A stretch of DNA of 64,000 nt from CAMAXB01 sp964476565. Lineage in GTDB: Bacteria; Verrucomicrobiota; Verrucomicrobiia; Opitutales; Opitutaceae. Location of the stretch: the NCBI GenBank assembly GCA_964476565.1, contig CAYZBG010000017.1, positions 5,591-69,590 on the forward strand, read 5' to 3'. Position numbers and translations under genes: made by a program. Shown piece by piece: positions 25,798 through 32,347 of this stretch (within the stretch, counting starts at the first letter, position 1; each line of letters begins with the position of its first letter). The notes beneath the pieces were generated by a model. It saw nothing but the letters and a program-made list of their open reading frames with translations, had not been told where the DNA came from and ran no database searches.

Positions 25798-26700
25798 ATG
25801 GCGAGAAAGATTGCTTTCATTAATTACAAAGGCGGCGTGGGGAAGACCTCCCTGCTCGTCAACACGGCGGCCTGTCTCGCGAAGTCAGGCAAGCGGGTCC
25901 TGCTTTGTGATTTTGATACGCAATCGAACGCCAGCATCTGGCTCCTGCGCCTCGATCGCTGGAACAAGATCAACGCCACGGGCGAGGGCGCGGTGTACTC
26001 GATCTTCGAGCCCGGCACCGCGCGGGTGAAGGACATCATCGTGAAGGATGTGGTCGAGGGGAAGGCGGGGGAGAAACTCCTGCCCGGACTCGATCTCCTG
26101 CCAACGACGTTCAACCTCGTCGATCTGGAGAACGAGTACAGCGGCGATCCGAAGCGTCCGCACTACGTGGTGTTTCAGGAGCAACTGGCCGAGATCGAGG
26201 CCAACTACGATTTCATCTTTTTCGACTGCCCGCCGAATATCCTGCGCGCCTCGCAGTGCGGCATCTTCTGTGCGAACGAGATCTACGTGCCGTCCAATCC
26301 CGATGCGCTCAGCCTGATCGGGTTCACCCTGCTCGTGGAGAAACTGGGCAAGTTCCACCAGTTGTCCTCGAGTTTCCGCAAGGTGTCCATGGGCGTGCCG
26401 GCGCAGGTGCAGGGCATCATCTTCAACTCGATCAAGACTGGCGTGGACATCGAGGTGCCGAAGATGCGCATGCAGCTTCGCCTCAATCAATTTCGCACCG
26501 CCAAGCGCGTCGGTCCCTCCGCCAAGATCTTCACCACCCAGGTGCGCGACGCCATGGTCGTCCGCCGCGCCGTCACCCTGGGCCTGCCGGTCAACCTCGT
26601 CGGCCAGGATGCCGATGAGCGTTCCCAGGACAATGTCGTCAACGACTACCGTATGATCGCGACCGAACTCGTCCGTCAGGGCGAGGTCTTAACCAGCTAA
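25798..26700 (+). CDS. Orphan ParA-type positioning ATPase
   Basis: A 300-residue ParA/Soj-like ATPase. The deviant Walker A box KGGVGKTS (residues 11-18) has the signature lysine, Walker A' is CDFDTQSNAS near residue 40, and Walker B is FIFFDCPP. ATP-driven dimers of this family bind nucleoid DNA and move plasmids, chromosomes or protein complexes. No ParB or parS site is nearby; instead two unknown genes follow at 10 bp and 1 bp. I chose the ATG at 25798, which places the Walker box at the usual position; a longer frame upstream adds 37 atypical residues. It may position a cargo via its neighbours. Confidence 0.92.
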   Translation: MARKIAFINYKGGVGKTSLLVNTAACLAKSGKRVLLCDFDTQSNASIWLLRLDRWNKINATGEGAVYSIFEPGTARVKDIIVKDVVEGKAGEKLLPGLDLLPTTFNLVDLENEYSGDPKRPHYVVFQEQLAEIEANYDFIFFDCPPNILRASQCGIFCANEIYVPSNPDALSLIGFTLLVEKLGKFHQLSSSFRKVSMGVPAQVQGIIFNSIKTGVDIEVPKMRMQLRLNQFRTAKRVGPSAKIFTTQVRDAMVVRRAVTLGLPVNLVGQDADERSQDNVVNDYRMIATELVRQGEVLTS

Positions 26701-26710
26701 TCCAATCCCG

Positions 26711-27628
26711 ATGCCTGCCATGCCCGCCAAAACGACGCCGAAAGAATGGGACGAAATCCGGACTGCGTTTGCGACCTCGATCATGGTCGACACCGCGCTG
26801 AGCAGCCTTGCCCAGAACCTTGACGGTCCGGATTGGCCGATCAAGGGGCCGGATGAGACGCCGGCTAAGTACATCGACCTTAGCCACGAGGAGGTCATCG
26901 AACTGCTCGCGTTGCGCAAGCAACCGGAGGAGCGGCTGGACGAGCTCGCCGCGATCCTGCGCGACACGCTCTCCTTCGACGATCCGTTCGGCGAGATGCT
27001 GCAACAGACCGAGGAGGCGGCGAGCCGCGACAACCCGGTGATGAAGAATCTAGCCAAGCTCGGCATCCCCGAGTCGTTCCCGGTCGAGCACCTCGCGCTA
27101 TCGCCGGATACGCTGCAATTTTGCAAATTGGAGAAGCTGACCACGCTGGCGGAGTTCGCCGTCTTTACCCAGACGATGTCGCAGACGGTGATCGTGGGCG
27201 GAGATTTTCGCACCCTGCTCAACGCCCTGTCGCACGTGGACGAGCAGGCCATTGCCCGCTACCTGCCGTTCCGCCCCGGCTCGCGCGGCCTGCATGTGGT
27301 GGAAGCCGCAGCCCATGCCATCCGGGCCCTGCCGCTCGACCAGCGCGCCGCGTGGTCCCAAGGGTCCGGCCCCGTGCCGCCCGCCTTGAAGGCCAAGGTC
27401 GAGGCGGTCGTGGCGTTGCTGCCCGACAGCTTGACCGCCTTCCAGGCCCAGCTGTCGTCCGGTACCGACCTGAAGCGGGCCGTGCAGCACCTGAACGATC
27501 CGCAGCTCGAAGCGCTGGTGGTCCGCGTTCTCGCCCCTTACAAACCCCGTCCCGCCGCGCCGGTGGAACCCGTCGAAGAGCCTCGCAAAGGGCTGCTGGG
27601 TTCATTGACTCGTTGGTTTAAGAAGTAA
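26711..27628 (+). CDS. Unknown ParA-linked protein with MinD-like C-terminal tail
   Basis: A 305-residue protein with no recognised domain. It is predicted mostly helical. The last 15 residues (RKGLLGSLTRWFKK) form a strongly amphipathic, basic helix with hydrophobic residues spaced i, i+1, i+4, i+7, i+8, much like the membrane-targeting sequence of MinD. A Pro/Val/Glu-rich linker (about 278-292) separates it from the body. It starts 10 bp after the ParA gene and ends one base before the coiled-coil gene, so the three are almost certainly co-transcribed. A membrane-bound cargo adaptor or ParA regulator is an inference. Confidence 0.75.
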   Translation: MPAMPAKTTPKEWDEIRTAFATSIMVDTALSSLAQNLDGPDWPIKGPDETPAKYIDLSHEEVIELLALRKQPEERLDELAAILRDTLSFDDPFGEMLQQTEEAASRDNPVMKNLAKLGIPESFPVEHLALSPDTLQFCKLEKLTTLAEFAVFTQTMSQTVIVGGDFRTLLNALSHVDEQAIARYLPFRPGSRGLHVVEAAAHAIRALPLDQRAAWSQGSGPVPPALKAKVEAVVALLPDSLTAFQAQLSSGTDLKRAVQHLNDPQLEALVVRVLAPYKPRPAAPVEPVEEPRKGLLGSLTRWFKK

Positions 27629-27629
27629 C

Positions 27630-28334
27630 ATGGCTGAGGCCCCCAAACCTCCTGGAGTCATTCGTTTTCCCGGCGCCCGTCCGGGAATCCCCAAACTTTC
27701 GCTCCCGCGTCGCCGTCCCGCCCTCTCCACCCGGTCCCCCTTTGAGATCTCCGAGGCCTCGGCCGAGGCAAGAAAGCAGATCGCGGACATCGTGACGGTC
27801 ACCCGCGCCTCGCTGACCGAGCCGGCCAAGCTGGATGCCGGACAGGCCTCGGAACTGGAGAAATCCCTCCGCGCGCTGGAGATGAAGCTCGCCGAGCGCG
27901 AGCGCGTGGTCGCGGAGCTCGAGGGGCGTTGTGCCGATCGGGAACGCGAACTGGCGGAGATGGAGGCCGTGCTCCTCGCCCGCGAGCGGTTGGTGGCCGC
28001 CTCGCGTCAGGACGGACCCAAGGCGGAGTTGTCCGTGGCCGAGAAGGAAGCGCTTGAGCAGCTTCGGACCGAGCTGGCGAAGCAGGAAGAGTCGTTGCGC
28101 GAGGCGATGGAGGCGCTGAAGGAGCGGGAGGCCTTTCTCGACGACAGCGAGACCCGCCTGTTCGAGAAGGTGCAGGCCCAGCAGGAAAAGGAAACCGAGC
28201 TGGAGCAACGTGAGGAAGATTTGCGAGTGAGGGAACGCCGGTTGCGCGAACGCGAGGCGGCGGTCGATCCCGAGGCGGCAGCGGCGCTCAAGAGCGAGGA
28301 CGCCGCGCGCAAGTTCGACGAATTCAACGAGTGA
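27630..28334 (+). CDS. ParA-linked coiled-coil protein
   Basis: A 234-residue protein. Residues 1-40 are basic and proline-rich (GVIRFPGARPGIPKLSLPRR) and probably disordered; residues about 60-215 are an almost continuous coiled coil of Glu, Arg, Leu and Lys heptads; the end is acidic (KFDEFNE). Basic disordered N-termini of this kind are what ParB-like partners use to stimulate ParA ATPases, so this is the best candidate adaptor. The ATG at 27630 follows the preceding stop codon by one base. No family is recognised and low-complexity coiled coils make homology searches unreliable. Confidence 0.75.
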   Translation: MAEAPKPPGVIRFPGARPGIPKLSLPRRRPALSTRSPFEISEASAEARKQIADIVTVTRASLTEPAKLDAGQASELEKSLRALEMKLAERERVVAELEGRCADRERELAEMEAVLLARERLVAASRQDGPKAELSVAEKEALEQLRTELAKQEESLREAMEALKEREAFLDDSETRLFEKVQAQQEKETELEQREEDLRVRERRLREREAAVDPEAAAALKSEDAARKFDEFNE

Positions 28335-28351
28335 CCCGGTGACCGGTGGGA

Positions 28352-28380
28352 GGGTGGGCGGGCGCGTCCCGCGCCCGCCG
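28352..28380. repeat. REP-like hairpin, copy 1
   Basis: GC-rich inverted repeat GCGGGCGC/GCGCCCGC beginning 18 bp after the coiled-coil gene. The block GGTGGGCGGGCGCGTCCC and its right arm recur at 48190-48220 with one inserted base and partial similarity for about 20 bp beyond. It marks the start of a 249-bp gap before the barrel gene; the rest of the gap holds nothing that I can support except an AT-richer stretch around 28530-28545. Confidence 0.65.
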
Positions 28381-28583
28381 CCGAGGGGTACGGAGATGCG
28401 GACGCTGCCCGGCATGTCTGATCGGCTCCTCCGCCATGCGGGGCTGCTCGCGCGGCCAGCTCGGGCCGGGAAGACTCGGAGCGGGGCCCCCGGAACGCGG
28501 CAAACCGTTTCCCGTTGTTGCTTTCGGGCGGAAATTATGGGCAACCTTTGCCGCTTCGTCGCGTCACACTGCCATTGCCCTCT

Positions 28584-29807
28584 ATGAAGTCCCACCACGT
28601 CCTGCTCGCTTCCCTCGGTTTTGCGCTGCCTGCGGCCTCCGTCCTCGCCCAGGCTCCGGCTCCTCTGCAATTTGCCCTGCGCGAGAGCCTCTGGACCGTG
28701 TCGGCCGGCCTGCGGGCGAGTTCGGGCGGCGGCAATGTGCGTTTTGGCAACCTGGGCACCGTGGCACCCGCGAATTCGCTGGATCCGCTCGGCCAGACCT
28801 CCCCCGGGCGCCTCTACGACAACGGTGCGGTCATCACCGACGCCCCCCGCCTCAATGAGCGCGTGGGCGGTGTTGCCACCGGCGACGTGTTCAGCACGCC
28901 CGGCGGCCGCTACCAGGTCACCTCGACCAATGCCGAGGGCGTCACCACGGTGGTGGGCGACTACCTTTCCTATACGCCGGGGCAGACCCGCTCCTGGAAC
29001 TACACGAATTCGAACCAGGTGACCGGCGACGGCCGGATCGCCATGAACCAGTACAGCGCCACCAGCGACGGCGCGTCGGCGGAGGCCGATGGCGACGCGG
29101 CCGGCGGCGTGGAGCTCAGCCTTGCCCGCCGGATCGGCAAGATCGGCAACCGGATCGAGTGGGGCCTTGGCGGATCCATCGGTTTGACGGATGTGAACAG
29201 CAAGGCCCGCGGCTCGATCACGAGCACGCTGCGCACGCTGACCGACTACTACTCCCTGCTGGGCGCCGCGGCGCCCAACTCGCCCTACAGCGGCCCGTCG
29301 TTCAACGACCTGACCGATGCCAACGGCAACGTGATTTCCCTCAACGGCCGCGAGACGACGACCCCGCTCGGTGACACGCCCGTGCAACGCACCGAAACCG
29401 CCACGGTCGGCGCCGCGCAGATCGATGGCTACTGGCAGATCAAGGGTGCTTATTACCTCATTCGGGTCGGCCCCCAGATGCGATTCCGTGTTAGCGATCG
29501 CTTCGCGTTCAACGCCAGCGCCGGATTTGCCGGTGCCTATGTCGGCACGACCTACCGGGTCGAAGAGGTGCTGAATGTCGGCACCATCACGGTCCGGGCA
29601 GACGAGGAGCGCGATCAATCCGAGTTTAGCTCCGGCTTCTACGGCGAGCTCACCGCTGAATTCTGGCTGACCAACCGCACCGGCTTCTTCGGTGGCGCGA
29701 CCTATCACAGTCTCGGTACCTACGAGCAGTCGCTCAATGGCCGCACGGCGAACATCGACCTGGGCAAGGGCGCCGGTTTCCGTCTCGGCATCATCACCCG
29801 CTTCTAA
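28584..29807 (+). CDS. Putative outer-membrane beta-barrel protein
   Basis: A 407-residue exported protein. A signal peptide (residues 1-22, ending VLAQA) is followed by alternating polar/hydrophobic strands rich in Gly, Thr, Asn and Tyr, and the chain ends in phenylalanine (LGIITRF), the outer-membrane assembly signal. There are no cysteines in the mature part. No specific porin family is recognised. The ATG at 28584 was taken rather than an upstream in-frame start because it opens the signal peptide. It lies 249 bp beyond the ParA module, probably with its own promoter, and is convergent with ispH. Confidence 0.78.
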   Translation: MKSHHVLLASLGFALPAASVLAQAPAPLQFALRESLWTVSAGLRASSGGGNVRFGNLGTVAPANSLDPLGQTSPGRLYDNGAVITDAPRLNERVGGVATGDVFSTPGGRYQVTSTNAEGVTTVVGDYLSYTPGQTRSWNYTNSNQVTGDGRIAMNQYSATSDGASAEADGDAAGGVELSLARRIGKIGNRIEWGLGGSIGLTDVNSKARGSITSTLRTLTDYYSLLGAAAPNSPYSGPSFNDLTDANGNVISLNGRETTTPLGDTPVQRTETATVGAAQIDGYWQIKGAYYLIRVGPQMRFRVSDRFAFNASAGFAGAYVGTTYRVEEVLNVGTITVRADEERDQSEFSSGFYGELTAEFWLTNRTGFFGGATYHSLGTYEQSLNGRTANIDLGKGAGFRLGIITRF

Positions 29808-29839
29808 GGAACGGGCGCAGCGCGCAACTGCCGCAGCCG

Positions 29840-31606
29840 TTAGGTGCGGTCGGCGGCCTCAAGGTCCGCCAGCACCGCATCGATGCTGCGCAGCGATTCT
29901 GCCGGCCAGAGACTGTTCAGGCGGGAAATGACCTGCTGGAGCAGTCCGTCGGGACACGAGGCACCGCCGGTGATCAGGACCCGCTTGCGGCTGAAATCAT
30001 TGGGCCAGAGCGGATGGACCTCGAGGTGGCCGCCATGGCCGGCCCCCGGACCGTGGGCGGGAAAGACGTAATGCTCCACCTCCTCCCGCGAGCGAATGCT
30101 GGATTCGTTCTGGAGGAAGAAGGCCCGGCCGGGCAGGCGTTGTTCGCACAGCCGGTAGAGCTGGTACGTGTTGGACGAGTTCTTGCCGCCGATCACGAAC
30201 GCGGCATCGAGCGGCTCGGCGAGGGCGCGGGTGAGGGCGTCCTGATTCACCTGGGTCGCGTAGCACAACGTGTCACGGCGCGCGCCGCCGCCGACGCGTT
30301 GATCGCCCTCAGCGCCGTACCGTTGGCGAAACACCGTCTTCAGATGTTCGACGATCTCCAGTGTCTCGTTCATCAGCAAGGTGGTCTGGTTGACCACGGC
30401 CACGCGCTCGAGGTCCCGCATGACGTCGAAGCCGGATGTGTACTTGCCGGCAAAGACATCGTAGAAGCGCGCGCGCACCCGCGGGTCGTTGCTCGCGATG
30501 ATCTCGCCCAGCACGCGGACCTCGTCGAGGTTGCGCACGATCACGGCCGGAGCGTGGCGCCGGGTGTTGGAGAAGGTCGCCTTGGTCTCTTCGTGCTCCG
30601 CCTTGCCGTGGATGACGATGGTGTAGCCCTCGCGCCCATACGCGCGGGCCGCCTTCCAGACTTTCTCCACCAGCATGCAGGTGGCGTCGTAGGCGCAGAC
30701 GGCGATCCCCTTGCGCACGAGCCGGGCCTTGTCCTCGTCGGTCGCGCCGAAGGCCGGGATGATGACAATGTCCTCGGGTGTGAGCGTGTCCCAGATCAGG
30801 GGCGCCCCGCCCGGTCCGTCGGGCGCCGGACGGCCTTCCACGTCGTAAGGCACGCCCTTGTCGGTTTGCAGGTAACGGAGGCCGCGCGCGAGCAGGTCGG
30901 CGTTGACGAAAGGATTGTGGATCAGCTCCGACAGCATGAAGACGCGCCGGCCCGGATTGGCCGCGAGCGTCTCGTAGGCGCGCTCGATCGCGTTCTTCAC
31001 TCCGAGGCAGAAACCAAAGTGACTCGGCATCACGTACTCGATGGCACCGAAATCGAGCGTGACTGGTTTTCCGGCGGTGCGCTCCTGGGCCCGAGCCCGC
31101 GCCTTGATCGCGGCGCAGAGCTTCGACTGGTACAGCGCGCTCGCCTGCGCATCGATCGCGTAGATGCCGGTGTTGCGCTCCTTCTCGGGACGGAACTTGT
31201 AGATGAAGTCGTTCTCGTCGAGATGCAGGTAAGGAACGGCATGGAGATGCGGTTCGAGGACCTTGATCAGGCTCGCGAGCCGCGCATCCATCCCCGCCGG
31301 ATCGCTGGCGAGTTGGTCGAGCGAGCGAAAGACCAGCTCCGAGCTGGGGCGTAGCTCTCCGACCTGCACCAGATCGATGGCGTGGGCGGTGCTGCCCACC
31401 GTCGCCACAAAATGCTCGCCGGGGCGGGTGACGTGCGAAAACGCGGCCTTCACCGCTTCGCCCAGGGATTTGCGGTCGTCGCCGACGAAGGGTGCAGTGT
31501 AGCCGGCGGCCGTGCGACGGACCGCGAGGCAATTCGAGACGTTGAACGCCAGGATGGCATGGGCGGCCGGGCCGCCGGCGGGAGAGGTGGGCTCAGCCGG
31601 ATTCAT
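29840..31606 (-). CDS. ispH: 4-hydroxy-3-methylbut-2-enyl diphosphate reductase with N-terminal extension
   Basis: The last enzyme of the MEP isoprenoid pathway, reducing HMBPP to IPP and DMAPP at an iron-sulfur cluster. The three cluster cysteines are visible in GFCLGVKNAIERAYE, DATCMLVEKVW and ASCPDGLLQQV; HNPFVN and IHGKAEHEET carry substrate-binding residues. The catalytic part starts only near residue 190, and the protein has 588 residues against about 310-400 in most species. The extension (about residues 15-185) has no motif I recognise. The ATG at 31604-31606 overlaps the stop of the DUF5069 gene by four bases. Sequence style is closer to the plant/cyanobacterial branch than to E. coli. 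Confidence 0.92.
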   Translation of the reverse strand: MNPAEPTSPAGGPAAHAILAFNVSNCLAVRRTAAGYTAPFVGDDRKSLGEAVKAAFSHVTRPGEHFVATVGSTAHAIDLVQVGELRPSSELVFRSLDQLASDPAGMDARLASLIKVLEPHLHAVPYLHLDENDFIYKFRPEKERNTGIYAIDAQASALYQSKLCAAIKARARAQERTAGKPVTLDFGAIEYVMPSHFGFCLGVKNAIERAYETLAANPGRRVFMLSELIHNPFVNADLLARGLRYLQTDKGVPYDVEGRPAPDGPGGAPLIWDTLTPEDIVIIPAFGATDEDKARLVRKGIAVCAYDATCMLVEKVWKAARAYGREGYTIVIHGKAEHEETKATFSNTRRHAPAVIVRNLDEVRVLGEIIASNDPRVRARFYDVFAGKYTSGFDVMRDLERVAVVNQTTLLMNETLEIVEHLKTVFRQRYGAEGDQRVGGGARRDTLCYATQVNQDALTRALAEPLDAAFVIGGKNSSNTYQLYRLCEQRLPGRAFFLQNESSIRSREEVEHYVFPAHGPGAGHGGHLEVHPLWPNDFSRKRVLITGGASCPDGLLQQVISRLNSLWPAESLRSIDAVLADLEAADRT

Positions 31607-32055
31607 CCGCGTCCGCCGAAGCTGACATAGTCATCCAACTCCAGCCGGTCGAAGGCCGTGGCGATGTCATCGCGGCCGGGCGCCAGCCGGGAAATTTCAT
31701 CGGAGAAAAACTGGTGGCGTTTCGCGTCGCCGGGCGGCGTGCGTTCCAGCCAGTCGGACCACGCAGCGATCTCGTGGGGCAGGCGGGCGGGCGTGAGGTG
31801 TTCGCGCACCCACGCGAGCATCTCCGTGTCCGAGCGGCCGGACTTCACCGCGTCGAGAAACGCCTCGGACGTGATGCCGGTGAAGGAGAAGAACCGCTGG
31901 TCGAGGTTGCAGGGGAAAACGTACTCGCCGATGCGACCGGCGGCAAAGGCGCGGGTCTTGTCGAGCAGGCGCGGCAGGTGCACGAAACCGCCGAGGCGGA
32001 TCCGCGGGCTGCGGGGCGGATGGCGGGTCAGGTCGGGTTGCGCGTAGTTGACCAT
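31603..32055 (-). CDS. DUF5069 domain protein
   Basis: A 150-residue protein of the DUF5069 family, whose hallmark LPRLLDKTRAFAAGRIGEY, then CNLDQRFFSFTGI, is plain. The family is common in Verrucomicrobiota and related phyla and has no known function. I take the ATG at 32053-32055: it has a GAGGAG Shine-Dalgarno sequence at proper distance, whereas the GTG six bases upstream does not. It is coupled to ispH by a four-base overlap and starts two bases after the preceding small gene, so it may serve isoprenoid metabolism, a guess from position only. Confidence 0.88.
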   Translation of the reverse strand: MVNYAQPDLTRHPPRSPRIRLGGFVHLPRLLDKTRAFAAGRIGEYVFPCNLDQRFFSFTGITSEAFLDAVKSGRSDTEMLAWVREHLTPARLPHEIAAWSDWLERTPPGDAKRHQFFSDEISRLAPGRDDIATAFDRLELDDYVSFGGRG

Positions 32056-32057
32056 GG

Positions 32058-32303
32058 TCACTCCTCTTCGTCCTCCTCTGTGTCGCCGGCCCCGCCGCCG
32101 GGTTCGGCCTCGAAGAAACCTTCGTCTTCCAGAATCGCCATGACGCCATCGGCCACGGTCTGACGCTCGGCCGGCGTCAGACTGAAGTAGTCGGCGTTGA
32201 TGAGTTCGTTCACGCCGGCCCGGGCCTCGGCGCGGTTGGACGCGCCGGCGAGGAAATCGTCGGCCTGGCTCGCGATGTGATCGATGATCTCGCGGAGGTT
32301 CAT
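32058..32303 (-). CDS. Small acidic protein
   Basis: An 81-residue protein: an N-terminal helical part (MNLREIIDHIASQADDFLAG) and LTPAERQTVADGVMAILEDEGFF, then a Gly/Glu/Asp tail ending TEEDEEE. No family is recognised. Its reading frame is supported by position: it follows alaS by 44 bp and its stop precedes the DUF5069 start by two bases. It may be an adaptor or a small regulator of its neighbours. Confidence 0.72.
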   Translation of the reverse strand: MNLREIIDHIASQADDFLAGASNRAEARAGVNELINADYFSLTPAERQTVADGVMAILEDEGFFEAEPGGGAGDTEEDEEE

Positions 32304-32347
32304 GTCACAAGAGGCGAAATCGGTGGTGCGGCGCGCAACCGGGCCGG

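Noticed and set aside
25798..26700. Chromosomal parABS partition locus
   Set aside because: No ParB-like gene and no parS-like 16-bp palindrome are present; the neighbouring genes are of unknown families.
28339..28587. 82-codon plus-strand frame after the coiled-coil gene
   Set aside because: It runs through the REP-like hairpin, is Arg/Gly/Pro-rich and shows no domain or conserved start.
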